Positions 9,482-18,289 of a DNA stretch of 64,000 nucleotides are shown piece after piece. The stretch is from Barnesiella intestinihominis YIT 11860 (GTDB lineage Bacteria > Bacteroidota > Bacteroidia > Bacteroidales > Barnesiellaceae): positions 453,524 through 517,523 of the forward strand of contig NZ_JH815206.1 in the NCBI RefSeq assembly GCF_000296465.1. Reading direction: 5' to 3'. Position 1 is the stretch's first letter; every line of letters begins with the position of its first letter. The position numbers were made by a program, and so were the translations under genes. The notes under the pieces were generated by a model that was not told where the DNA came from, made no database searches, and saw only the letters and a list, made by a program, of their open reading frames with translations.

Positions 9482-10162
9482 ATGAGAAGAATTGGTATAT
9501 ACGGAATTTTATCGGTAGTCTTGTTTGGCCTGATCGGGTGTGCTCCCGGCAAGAGCGACAAGGAGGAAAGTGTGCGTTTATATAAAGAAGCGATAGTTTT
9601 GCTGGGGAGCGATTCCGTGACTATCGATGATTGTCTGGCAGCCCAGAGATTATTGGAGCAGGCTCTTGATGCCGACAGTGAAAATATAGATGTATATTTC
9701 GGGAAGGTGTTGAACGAGTTGAATTTGTGGCGTCCGGACAGTGCTTACCGGACAGCTTCGGCCGCTATCGAAAAAATAGGAGAAACGGGGAAAAACCGTA
9801 TGAAAGCTTATTTTTATACGGTAAAAGGGTTTATCGCTTATGACCGGGGTGACGAGGCAGATGCCGAGAAACAACTGTCGGAGGCCTTGTCTTTGTATGA
9901 GAGTTATTTAACGGAGGATCCGGCGAATATAGACTATCTGTTGAACAAATCGGTCTTGCTATCGGGATTGGAGGGGAAACAAACGGCTTTGGACTTTATT
10001 GCAAAGTCGCCTTTGAAAGAAGCAGATAAACAGGCGTTGATTCACTCTTTGTCGGAGTTTGAATTTCGACAGTTCGGAGAGACTTGGAGAGCGAAGCATG
10101 ATGCTCTGGTCGCTAACGGACAGACAGAGACAAATACGATATCGAATACTTTTAAGAAATGA
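9482..10162 (+). CDS. TPR-containing lipoprotein of unknown function
   Basis: The 226-residue precursor has a lipoprotein signal peptide ending LIGC, with Cys20 as the lipidation site. The mature part is helical with degenerate tetratricopeptide-like repeats (about 30-70, 65-105 and 110-150; for example KAYFYTVKGFIAYDRGDEADAEKQL). Such proteins usually mediate protein contacts in the periplasm; no specific partner can be named. It overlaps the shikimate kinase start by ATGA, so the two are translationally coupled, though no functional link is evident. An imperfect -7 box TATCTTTA lies at 9392-9399. Confidence 0.8.
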   Translation: MRRIGIYGILSVVLFGLIGCAPGKSDKEESVRLYKEAIVLLGSDSVTIDDCLAAQRLLEQALDADSENIDVYFGKVLNELNLWRPDSAYRTASAAIEKIGETGKNRMKAYFYTVKGFIAYDRGDEADAEKQLSEALSLYESYLTEDPANIDYLLNKSVLLSGLEGKQTALDFIAKSPLKEADKQALIHSLSEFEFRQFGETWRAKHDALVANGQTETNTISNTFKK

Positions 10163-10716
10163 AGCCTTTGTTTTTGGTTGGATACATGGCGGCAGGCAAG
10201 ACGACATTGGGACGCCGGGCGGCTCAGCTTTTGAATGTCGAGTTTATCGACCTCGATGCTTATATCGAATCTAGATACAGGAAACGGATATCCGATTTGT
10301 TTGCCGAACGGGGAGAAGAGGGTTTCAGGGATATAGAGCGTCGTATGTTGCATGAGGTAGCGGAGTTTGACAATGTGTTGGTCGCTACGGGCGGAGGTAC
10401 ACCCTGTTTTTTCGATAACATGGAGTACATGCGTCACCGGGGAGTCACGATTTATTTGGCCGCTTCTGTACAGACGTTGTGCAGACGCTTGTCACATGCA
10501 AAAGTAAAACGCCCGTTGGTGGCGGGTAAAACGCCGGAGGAACTGTATGAGTACATTACCGAGATGTTGAATCGTCGCGAGTCTTATTACCGGCAAGCCG
10601 ATTATCGTTTCGATGCCGACGGGTATGAATCGCTCGATTCGGTCGACGAGGCTGTGCATCGGCTGGCTGTCTTGATGCAAAATCCTGCTTATGGAGATGG
10701 AGCCGATGAAATATAA
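10159..10716 (+). CDS. aroK: Shikimate kinase
   Basis: Phosphorylates shikimate at O-3 in aromatic amino acid synthesis. 185 residues. P-loop GYMAAGKT (8-15), the shikimate-binding DLD (31-33) and FRDIE with Arg57, the GGGTP loop (78-82) and the lid with KRPLV are all present. It starts within the stop codon of the preceding lipoprotein gene. Confidence 0.95.
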   Translation: MKPLFLVGYMAAGKTTLGRRAAQLLNVEFIDLDAYIESRYRKRISDLFAERGEEGFRDIERRMLHEVAEFDNVLVATGGGTPCFFDNMEYMRHRGVTIYLAASVQTLCRRLSHAKVKRPLVAGKTPEELYEYITEMLNRRESYYRQADYRFDADGYESLDSVDEAVHRLAVLMQNPAYGDGADEI

Positions 10717-10742
10717 ATATATAATTCTGGTTTTTACCGAAG

Positions 10743-10750
10743 TATATTTG
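10743..10750 (+). promoter_or_regulatory. Putative -7 box upstream of the alanine-dehydrogenase-like gene
   Basis: TATATTTG matches TAnnTTTG exactly and lies 34 bases before the ATG at 10785. The -33 region is not recognisable. Confidence 0.45.
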
Positions 10751-10784
10751 TAAATTCGTCTTTATAAATTTAAACTTCGTGGTT

Positions 10785-11981
10785 ATGGCTGGAAGCTTTG
10801 CTTGTAAATCGAATGCAGGGGTCGCACCCCAAGAACAATTGTTGGGAACGATGGCCGGTAACAGACGTTTGTCCATAGGGCTACCGGCGGAACATAACGG
10901 AGGAGAAAAACGATTCCCTCTGACGCCCGAGGGGGTTGCCTTGTTGACCAAAGAGGGGTATCGCGTTTTTGTGGAAAGTGGAGCCGGTGAGGGTATCAAG
11001 TATTCCGATTTACATTATACCGAGGCTGGGGCACAAGCGACAACAGCCTCAGAAGTTTTCAGATGCGATGTCGTTCTTAAAATTACTCCGTTGAATGAAC
11101 AGGAGGCTGCTATGATACGTCCGGGGGTGTTTCTGCTCACGTTGTTGCAGCCTCAATATCAATCGGCTTCGGTCGTGCGCATATTGATGCAAAAGAAAGT
11201 TACGGCAGTTGCGATAGATTTGATAACCGATGAGCGAGGCCGTTATCTTTTTGCCGATATATTGGACGAAATTGACGGTCGTGCAGCCATTGTGTTGGCT
11301 TCGGAATTGTTGAGTAACCGGAGTGGAGGAAAGGGTGTTCTGTTGGGGGGTATCCCGGGGGTCGCCTCTTCGGAGGTTTTGATTATAGGAGGAGGCCTTG
11401 CAGGCCGTGCGGCGGCTCGTGCCGCTTGTGGATTGGGTGCTTTGGTGAGGGTATTCGATAATGATTTTTATCGTTTAAAAGCTACTCAGTTGGAAGTGAG
11501 TCCTTCCATCTTTACTTCCAATATGCACCCTCATGTCTTGGAAAACGCCATGCGCTCGGCCGATGTGGTTATTGGCACGGAAGTGCCGGAGGGAGGCCGT
11601 TTAGGAGTAAGCTATATCGAGATGATGAAACGAGGGGCATTGTTGTTCGATTTGTGTATGGATAAAGGAGGCTGTTTCGAAACGTCGAGTTGTAGCGAGG
11701 CTCCTTGTAATAAAGTGTATGAGCAATGCGGCGTTTTGCATTATTGCTTGTCGAGCGTTGGATCTGCCGTTGCCCGAACGGCCTCGATGGCGTTGAGTAA
11801 TTTATTAGTTCCGGTATTGATCGATTTGAATGACCCTGCCATGCTCTATGGCCATATAAAGTCGGACGAAAGACTTCGGAATGCCGTGTATTTGTTCGGT
11901 GGAAAGTTGACTTATAAGGAGTTGAGCATACGATTGGGATTGCCTTATTATGATATGGCTCTTTTTATGTCGATGTTTTGA
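10785..11981 (+). CDS. Alanine dehydrogenase/PNT family protein
   Basis: The NAD(P)-binding alanine dehydrogenase / transhydrogenase fold is clear. The N-terminal substrate domain contains IGLPAEHNGGEKRFPLTPEG. A central Rossmann motif reads VLIIGGGLAGRAAARAACGLGA and is followed by an acidic residue after the second strand (VRVFDND). The likely reaction is reversible NAD-dependent oxidative deamination of alanine to pyruvate. The C-terminal part (CSSCSEAPCNK region) diverges from classical Ald, so substrate identity is uncertain. The ATG at 10785 is preferred over a GTG six bases upstream. It is probably monocistronic, with a putative promoter upstream. Confidence 0.8.
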   Translation: MAGSFACKSNAGVAPQEQLLGTMAGNRRLSIGLPAEHNGGEKRFPLTPEGVALLTKEGYRVFVESGAGEGIKYSDLHYTEAGAQATTASEVFRCDVVLKITPLNEQEAAMIRPGVFLLTLLQPQYQSASVVRILMQKKVTAVAIDLITDERGRYLFADILDEIDGRAAIVLASELLSNRSGGKGVLLGGIPGVASSEVLIIGGGLAGRAAARAACGLGALVRVFDNDFYRLKATQLEVSPSIFTSNMHPHVLENAMRSADVVIGTEVPEGGRLGVSYIEMMKRGALLFDLCMDKGGCFETSSCSEAPCNKVYEQCGVLHYCLSSVGSAVARTASMALSNLLVPVLIDLNDPAMLYGHIKSDERLRNAVYLFGGKLTYKELSIRLGLPYYDMALFMSMF

Positions 11982-12080
11982 AAAGATCTTTGTTTTTATC
12001 GGAACAGCTTTTAAAATGATGAATAGATAGGGAGCTTACATATTTCTATGAAAATATTTCAAATGCTTACAAAAAAACAC

Positions 12081-12088
12081 TATCTTTG
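12081..12088 (+). promoter_or_regulatory. Putative -7 box of korAB
   Basis: TATCTTTG matches TAnnTTTG. A weak -33 element (TTTC at 12057-12060) sits 20 bp upstream. The transcript leader would be about 53 nt. Confidence 0.5.
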
Positions 12089-12147
12089 CTAAAATAGTAA
12101 TATTGGAATTGAAATATATCATGTTGGATTAAAATTGTAATATAAAT

Positions 12148-13992
12148 ATGACGGAAAAAACAAAAGTGAAAGTATTGGAAGAAGTCGTGGTACGATTTTC
12201 CGGCGATTCCGGTGACGGAATGCAATTGGCCGGGAATATCTTTTCCAATGTTTCGGCCGGTATCGGTGATGAAATTTCTACATTCCCCGATTATCCGGCA
12301 GAGATACGTGCTCCGCAAGGAACGTTAGGGGGAGTGTCTGGTTTTCAAGTTCATATAGGGAAAGGCGTTCACACTCCGGGAGACTTGGCCGATGTATTGG
12401 TTGCCATGAATCCGGCAGCTTTAAAAACAAATGCTCGCTATGTGAAAAAAGGCGGTGTGGTGATTATCGACTCGGATAGCTTTCGGGCCAGCGATTTGGA
12501 GAAAGCGGCGTTTACGACGGACGATCCCATTCAAGAGGCGGGCCTTTCTCATGCACAAATCGTTCCGGTAGCGATTACCCAAATGGTGAAAGATTCATTG
12601 GCCGATTCGGGCTTGGATAATAAATCGATTGTCCGGTGTAAAAATATGTTTGCCTTAGGGCTTGTCTGTTGGTTGTTCGACCGTCCTTTGGAACAAGCTC
12701 AACATTTATTGAAAAATAAATTTGCCAAGAAACCGGCTATTTACGAGGCTAATGCCAAAGTTATGCGCGACGGGTATAATTATGGGAACAACATACATGC
12801 TTCGGTCTCGACTTATCGAGTGGAGTCTGCACAAGTGAAACCCGGTATTTATACCGATGTGAACGGAAATACGGCTACGGCATGGGGTTTGATAGCCGCA
12901 TCTGAAAAGTCGGGATTGCCTTTGTTCTTAGGAAGTTATCCCATTACCCCGGCCACAGATATTTTGCATGAGTTGGCCAAGCGGAAAGATTTAGGAGTAA
13001 AGGCCATTCAAGTGGAGGACGAGATAGCCGGTGTTTGTACGGCTATCGGGGCTTCGTTCGCCGGAAATTTGGCGGTGACTTCCACGTCGGGGCCCGGTTT
13101 GGCATTGAAGAGCGAGGGTATAGGTTTGGCCGTTATGGCGGAGTTACCTTTGGTCATTATCGATGTTCAGCGAGGTGGACCGTCCACGGGATTGCCGACG
13201 AAAACCGAGCAGACCGATTTGTTGCAGGCTTTATACGGCCGGAATGGCGAGAGTCCGGTGGTAGTGGTGGCAGCCTCTACACCGACCGATTGTTTCGATA
13301 TGGCATTTCAAGCGGCTAAAATCGCTTTGGAGCACATGACTCCCGTTATCTTGTTGACCGACGGATTTATTGGAAATGGCTCTTCGGCATGGCGTATTCC
13401 GGAAATCGATGAATATCCCGAGATAAAGCCCAATTATGTCATGCCGGAACAACAAGGTACGTGGAAACCATACGACCGTAACGAAAAATCCGTACGTTAT
13501 TGGGCGAAACCCGGAACAGAGGGATTCATGCACCGGCTCGGAGGATTGGAAAAGGATTATAAGACTAGCGCAATTTCTACTGACCCCATCAACCATGAAA
13601 AGATGGTTCGTGCCCGGCAGCAGAAAATCGACGGTATAGCCACCGATATTCCTTTGTTGAAAGTGTCGGGCGATTCTTCTGCCGATTTATTGGTTGTCGG
13701 TTGGGGCGGAACCTACGGACATTTGTATTCTGCCGTGGAAGCTATGAATGCAGAAGGGAAACCTGTGGCTTTCGCTCATTTCAATTATATCAATCCGTTG
13801 CCCGCGAATACCGAGGAGATATTACGGCGATATAAAAAAGTGGTCGTTTGCGAGCTGAATAACGGGCAGTTTGCATCGTATTTGTCAGGGAAAGTTCCGG
13901 GTGTGAATTTCTTGCGATATAATAAAATTCAGGCACAGCCGTTCATGGTGAGTGAGTTGATGGCGCATTTTTCAAAGCTTTTGGAGGAATAG
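12148..13992 (+). CDS. korA: 2-oxoacid:ferredoxin oxidoreductase, fused gamma-alpha subunit
   Basis: Ferredoxin-linked oxidative decarboxylation of a 2-oxoacid, most likely 2-oxoglutarate, supplying succinyl-CoA and reduced ferredoxin in anaerobes. 614 residues. The N-terminal gamma domain (about 10-190, starting VVRFSGDSGDGMQLAGNIF) is fused to the alpha/pyrimidine-binding domain (about 225-450, with GSYPITPATDILHELA and TSTSGPGLALKSEG). The C-terminal domain runs to 614. It is followed after 3 bp by the TPP-binding beta subunit. Substrate choice (2-oxoglutarate, branched-chain or pyruvate) cannot be fixed from sequence alone; the two-gene layout favours Kor. Confidence 0.9.
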   Translation: MTEKTKVKVLEEVVVRFSGDSGDGMQLAGNIFSNVSAGIGDEISTFPDYPAEIRAPQGTLGGVSGFQVHIGKGVHTPGDLADVLVAMNPAALKTNARYVKKGGVVIIDSDSFRASDLEKAAFTTDDPIQEAGLSHAQIVPVAITQMVKDSLADSGLDNKSIVRCKNMFALGLVCWLFDRPLEQAQHLLKNKFAKKPAIYEANAKVMRDGYNYGNNIHASVSTYRVESAQVKPGIYTDVNGNTATAWGLIAASEKSGLPLFLGSYPITPATDILHELAKRKDLGVKAIQVEDEIAGVCTAIGASFAGNLAVTSTSGPGLALKSEGIGLAVMAELPLVIIDVQRGGPSTGLPTKTEQTDLLQALYGRNGESPVVVVAASTPTDCFDMAFQAAKIALEHMTPVILLTDGFIGNGSSAWRIPEIDEYPEIKPNYVMPEQQGTWKPYDRNEKSVRYWAKPGTEGFMHRLGGLEKDYKTSAISTDPINHEKMVRARQQKIDGIATDIPLLKVSGDSSADLLVVGWGGTYGHLYSAVEAMNAEGKPVAFAHFNYINPLPANTEEILRRYKKVVVCELNNGQFASYLSGKVPGVNFLRYNKIQAQPFMVSELMAHFSKLLEE

Positions 13993-13995
13993 GAT

Positions 13996-15012
13996 ATGGA
14001 AGAACAAAAGGAATATACGGCAAAGGATTTTAAAAGCGACCAGTATGTACGTTGGTGTCCGGGTTGTGGAGACCATTCTATCGTGGCTGTGTTGCAGAGA
14101 GCTATGGCGACACTGGGAGTGCCTCCCCACGAAACGGTGGTGATTTCGGGTATCGGGTGTTCGTCGCGTTTGCCTTATTATATGAATGCCTACGGTTTTC
14201 ATACGATTCATGGTCGTGCCGCAGCTGTGGCTACCGGGGTGAAGACGGCCAATCCCGATCTGACGGTATGGCAGATTTCGGGAGATGGCGACTGTCTGGC
14301 TATCGGTGGGAACCATTTTATTCATTCGGTACGTCGAAATGTGGATATCAATGTGGTCTTGATGAATAATAAGATATACGGTTTGACGAAAGGCCAATAT
14401 TCCCCGACGAGCGATCGAGGTTTCGTTACTAAATCGTCTCCTTATGGAACGGTGGAAGATCCTTTCATTCCGGCAGAACTCGTTTTCGGGGCGAGAGGAA
14501 CATTCTTCGCTCGTTCGCTCGATGTGGAGATGTCTGTTTCGCAAGAAGTATTGGTAGAAGCAGCCCGCCATAAAGGAACATCGGTGGTGGAGCTGTTGCA
14601 GAATTGTGTGATTTTCAATAATAATATTCACAGTTATGTGGCTGATAAAGAGTTTCGTGCCGACCGGACTGTTCATTTGCGTCATGGTGAAAAGATGATT
14701 TTCGGGAAAGGCAATAATCGAGGCCTCGTGTTGGACGGTTACAAATTAAAGGCTGTGACTATCGGGGAGAACGGTGTGACTCTCGATGATATTTTAGTAC
14801 ATGATGCCAAGTCTCCCGATAATTTCTTACATCAAAGTCTTGCGATGATGGACGGACATGAACTGCCTTTGGCGATAGGTGTGATTCGTAATGTGGAGGC
14901 CCCCGTATATGACGAAGAGGTGGATAGACAAGTAAAAGAGGTAACCTCGAAAGTACCTTATTCCTCCTTGCGTGAATTTTTGTTGACCGGGGAGACTTGG
15001 GAAGTGAAATAA
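13996..15012 (+). CDS. korB: 2-oxoacid:ferredoxin oxidoreductase, TPP-binding beta subunit
   Basis: Partner of korA. WCPGCGDH (20-27) is the cysteine motif typical of these beta subunits. The thiamine diphosphate/Mg site is GDGDCLAIGGNH (96-107) followed by NNKIYGLTKGQ (124-134). 338 residues. There is a ribosome-binding-like AGGAATAGGA before the ATG, and a strong hairpin terminator follows. Confidence 0.92.
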   Translation: MEEQKEYTAKDFKSDQYVRWCPGCGDHSIVAVLQRAMATLGVPPHETVVISGIGCSSRLPYYMNAYGFHTIHGRAAAVATGVKTANPDLTVWQISGDGDCLAIGGNHFIHSVRRNVDINVVLMNNKIYGLTKGQYSPTSDRGFVTKSSPYGTVEDPFIPAELVFGARGTFFARSLDVEMSVSQEVLVEAARHKGTSVVELLQNCVIFNNNIHSYVADKEFRADRTVHLRHGEKMIFGKGNNRGLVLDGYKLKAVTIGENGVTLDDILVHDAKSPDNFLHQSLAMMDGHELPLAIGVIRNVEAPVYDEEVDRQVKEVTSKVPYSSLREFLLTGETWEVK

Positions 15013-15032
15013 TGTATTTTCTCCAAAAGGGT

Positions 15033-15080
15033 AATAGCACCCGAAAGACTGTCTGTATAGCCTTTCGGGTGCTATTGTTA
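15033..15080 (+). terminator. Terminator of korAB
   Basis: A perfect 15-bp stem, AATAGCACCCGAAAG with its complement at 15062-15076, has a 14-nt loop. The U-tract is short, so it may act partly as a 3' stabiliser. Confidence 0.75.
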
Positions 15081-15141
15081 TATGTTTGAGAGACAATTCT
15101 TTTTAAGAAATTCAGAGCTTGACTGCCTTGAAAAATTTTCT

Positions 15142-15149
15142 TAGATTTG
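15142..15149 (+). promoter_or_regulatory. Putative -7 box of the SLC13 permease gene
   Basis: TAGATTTG matches TAnnTTTG. A partial -33 (CTTG around 15118-15121) is 20 bp upstream. The predicted leader is about 87 nt. Confidence 0.45.
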
Positions 15150-15241
15150 TGTGGATAAATTGTGAAATAAGGGAATATGGATTGATTCATGATTGTTATT
15201 CCTGTCAAGAAAAGATATAGGTATATTAAAAAATTGGTTGA

Positions 15242-17107
15242 ATGGTTGTAACGTTAGTAATTTTAGCTTTATCGGCGGTGTTGTTCGTGAGTGGTAAAAT
15301 TCGCTCTGATGTGGTAGCCTTGTGCGCTTTGGTTTTATTGCTGCTTTTCCACATTCTTACTCCCGATGAGGCGTTGTCTGGATTCTCCAATTCGGTCGTG
15401 ATTATGATGATCGGTCTTTTCGTGGTAGGTGGTGCGATATTCCAAACCGGGTTGGCGAAGATGATAAGCGGAAAGATATTGCAGTTGGCAGGAAAGAGCG
15501 AGACAAGACTTTTTATTTTGGTCATGCTGGTTACTTCGGCTATCGGAGCTTTTGTGAGTAATACGGGTACGGTAGCCTTGATGCTGCCTATTGTCGTGAG
15601 TCTGGCTGCCAACGCTCATATAAATTCAAGTCGCTTGCTTATGCCTTTGGCTTTTGCCAGCAGTATGGGAGGTATGATGACGTTGATAGGTACTCCGCCG
15701 AACCTTGTCATACAGAATGCCTTGACCAATGCCGGTTTTGAACCGCTTACTTTCTTTTCTTTCTTGCCGGTCGGTTTGATTTGTGTTTTTGTAGGAATGG
15801 TCGTATTGATGCCTTTGAGTAAAATTTTCTTGACCAAACGGGGAACCGAAAAGTCTGATGGTAAAAACAAGAATAAATCTCTGAACGAGTTGGCAAGGGA
15901 ATATCAGCTTTCCGAAAATTTGTTTCGGATACAAATCCCCGAAAAATCGATAGTTGCCGGTAAAACGATTGTCGAGTTGAATATTCGCCAACAATATCAT
16001 TTGAATATATTGGAGGTACGGCGCACTGTTTCGTCGCAGTCCCGGTTGTTGAAAACGGTCAATCAGAAATTGGCCGATCCGGGTACTGTATTACGTTCCG
16101 GCGATGTGTTGTATGTGAATGGCGATTTCGAAAAAGTGAGGGAGTTTGTTTCTCGATTTTCTTTGGTATTATTGGATGCCCATACTATCGAAGACGGTAA
16201 GGGAAACTTGACTTCCGATTTGGCTTTTTATGATATAGGTATCGCCGAGATTGTCTTGATGCCCTCGTCACGTTTGTTGAAACAGACGGTCGGAGATTCG
16301 GGATTTCGGGAAAAATTCAATGTCAATGTATTGGGCATAAGGAGAAAGAACGATTATATATTGCATGATTTGAAAGATGTGAAGATGTTGTCGGGCGATG
16401 TTTTGCTCGTGCAAGGTACATGGAAGGATATAGCTCGGTTGAGTTCGGAGGATTCCGATTGGGTGGTACTCGGCCAGCCGTTGAGCGAAGCCGCGAAAGT
16501 TACTCTCGATTATAAAGCACCGATTGCTGCTGCGATTATGCTTTTAATGATTCTTATGATGGTGTTCGATTCTATACCAGTGGCTCCGGTTACGGCTGTG
16601 ATGATTGCTGCGATACTTATGGTATTGACTGGTTGTTTCAGGAATGTGGAGGCAGCCTATAAAACAATTAACTGGGAGAGTGTCGTTCTTATCGCCGCCA
16701 TGCTTCCCATGTCGTTGGCTTTGGAAAAGACAGGGGCATCGGAATATATATCGAATAGTTTGGTTAGCGGTTTGGGCGGTTATGGGCCTTTGGCTTTAAT
16801 GGCTGGTATCTATTTTACGACTTCATTGATGACGATGTTCATCAGTAACACGGCAACAGCCGTTTTATTGGCTCCTATCGCCATGCAATCCGCATTACAG
16901 ATCGGAGTGAGTCCTTATCCGTTTTTATTCGCTGTTGCCGTGGGGGCGAGCATGTGTTTCGCTTCTCCGTTTTCTACGCCACCCAATGCGCTGGTTATGC
17001 CTGCCGGTCAGTATACTTTCATGGATTATGTAAAGGTGGGTTTGCCTTTACAGATTATTATGGGGATAGTTATGATTTTTATTTTACCTTTGTTGTTCCC
17101 ATTTTAA
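15242..17107 (+). CDS. SLC13-type permease with RCK_C domains
   Basis: Inner-membrane transporter of the divalent anion:sodium symporter/ArsB-like superfamily, 621 residues. Two hydrophobic halves (about 1-200 and 420-621) flank a cytosolic insert of about 200 residues holding two TrkA-C (RCK_C) modules (roughly 220-290 and 305-390). Helical hairpin motifs FVSNTGTVALMLP and MFISNTATAVLLAPIA are the repeated SNT substrate-binding signatures, and GGMMTLIGTPPN is also typical. Likely substrates are sulfate or dicarboxylates; the sequence does not decide. purN follows after 10 bp. Confidence 0.88.
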   Translation: MVVTLVILALSAVLFVSGKIRSDVVALCALVLLLLFHILTPDEALSGFSNSVVIMMIGLFVVGGAIFQTGLAKMISGKILQLAGKSETRLFILVMLVTSAIGAFVSNTGTVALMLPIVVSLAANAHINSSRLLMPLAFASSMGGMMTLIGTPPNLVIQNALTNAGFEPLTFFSFLPVGLICVFVGMVVLMPLSKIFLTKRGTEKSDGKNKNKSLNELAREYQLSENLFRIQIPEKSIVAGKTIVELNIRQQYHLNILEVRRTVSSQSRLLKTVNQKLADPGTVLRSGDVLYVNGDFEKVREFVSRFSLVLLDAHTIEDGKGNLTSDLAFYDIGIAEIVLMPSSRLLKQTVGDSGFREKFNVNVLGIRRKNDYILHDLKDVKMLSGDVLLVQGTWKDIARLSSEDSDWVVLGQPLSEAAKVTLDYKAPIAAAIMLLMILMMVFDSIPVAPVTAVMIAAILMVLTGCFRNVEAAYKTINWESVVLIAAMLPMSLALEKTGASEYISNSLVSGLGGYGPLALMAGIYFTTSLMTMFISNTATAVLLAPIAMQSALQIGVSPYPFLFAVAVGASMCFASPFSTPPNALVMPAGQYTFMDYVKVGLPLQIIMGIVMIFILPLLFPF

Positions 17108-17117
17108 AGAAGAATTT

Positions 17118-17690
17118 ATGTCCCGAAAAAAGTGTCTTGCTGTATTTGCCAGTGGAACCGGCAGTAATTTCGAAGCGATTGTGACTGCTTGCGAGCAGGG
17201 TAAGATTCCGGCCGAAACAGTGGCTTTGGTTTGCGATAAACCTTCGGCTCGTGTCGTAGAACGAGCTTCACGTCATGGTGTGAAGTCTTTCACTTTCGAC
17301 CCTAAGTCTTTTGCTTCTAAGGTCGAAATGGAGACCGTCATTGCCGATTTTCTCGATGAGAACGGGGTGGATTTGGTTTGTTTGGCCGGGTATATGCGGA
17401 TTATTTCGGATACATTGTTATCGCGTTACGACGGTAAGATTATTAATATACACCCTTCTTTGCTCCCCGCTTTTCCCGGAGCTCGTGCCGTAGAACAAGC
17501 TATGGAGTACGGGGTGAAAGTGTTCGGAGTAACTATTCATTATGTGGACCGTACGGTAGATGGCGGACGGATTATCGCCCAACGGGCTGTCCCATACGAA
17601 GGAAACGATATCGATGAGTTATTCGGACTCATTCATGCGGTCGAACATGAACTTTACCCGGAGACGATCGCTCGGTTGTTGTCTGTTTAA
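17118..17690 (+). CDS. purN: Phosphoribosylglycinamide formyltransferase
   Basis: 10-formyl-THF-dependent third step of purine synthesis. 190 residues, typical. FASGTGSNFEAI is at the N-terminus, the folate-site segment is GYMRIISD, the active-site block IINIHPSLLPAFPG supplies Asn and His, and HYVDRTVDGG supplies the catalytic Asp. Confidence 0.96.
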   Translation: MSRKKCLAVFASGTGSNFEAIVTACEQGKIPAETVALVCDKPSARVVERASRHGVKSFTFDPKSFASKVEMETVIADFLDENGVDLVCLAGYMRIISDTLLSRYDGKIINIHPSLLPAFPGARAVEQAMEYGVKVFGVTIHYVDRTVDGGRIIAQRAVPYEGNDIDELFGLIHAVEHELYPETIARLLSV

Positions 17691-17708
17691 TGTTTGTAAC
17701 GAGTCTAT

Positions 17709-18182
17709 GTTCAGTAGAAAATTCATGGGGATAGACTTGAATGTTAATGAATGAGAGGGGCTTATTTCGCTAACTATGAGGAGAAACGTTTTCGGTTAGG
17801 TTGAACTTGTTCGGCTTTTGGAGAGGGTAGTTTACTATTGACCTTCTCTATTGCCGTGCCCCGTAGCCTTATGGGGTGTGGCATTAGCCATATAGGTGAG
17901 GTGTCACGAAGTGACGGAGGAGTTGGAAACAGCATTTCATCAGTTGGTTTATGTTGGGCCTTTAACCCCCTCGCCCTATGGGCACTCCCCCTATATTCCC
18001 TTACGGGAACACAGGGGGAGAGGTTGAGATGTATTCCTTTTTCGCCCTTGCTTCGATTTTATAAGCTACACAGAGAGAAAGGGGTGAAAGTGTCGTTTTG
18101 AACAGCTTTTTACCCTTTCGGAACTTTGTGGGTATTCTCCCTTCTCCCCAGCCATGTTTCGTAGCATTACGGGGTGTTCTGT
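17709..18182. repeat. Mosaic of short palindromic repeat modules, copy A
   Basis: This holds most of the 599-bp gene-free stretch between purN and mrp. Modules shared with the region at 37.96-38.43 kb are: 17709-17760, direct, 51 of 52 bases identical to 37959-38010; 17964-18063, direct, like 38048-38146; 18071-18182, inverted, like 38270-38380; about 17889-17926, inverted, like 38224-38262. Several modules are themselves near-palindromes, such as the block around 17853-17885. Short open frames here are low-complexity readings of the repeats and are not called as genes. Confidence 0.8.
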
Positions 18183-18240
18183 GAAACAGTAGAGACACTG
18201 AACAATCCATTGATTATCGATTGAGCCCAAATCTATATAA

Positions 18241-18277
18241 ACAAAGAGCCGCTATAAATTTTATAGCGGCTCTTTGT
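18241..18277. terminator. Terminator of mrp (bidirectional)
   Basis: ACAAAGAGCCGCTAT pairs perfectly with its complement at 18263-18277 around an AAATTTT loop. It lies 13 bp beyond the mrp stop codon. Confidence 0.8.
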
Positions 18278-18289
18278 CGTATGGGCTTT

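Noticed and set aside
17838..18101. Open frame of 87 aa in repeat copy A
   Set aside because: Translation of palindromic repeats; the matching region of copy B is not read in a conserved way.
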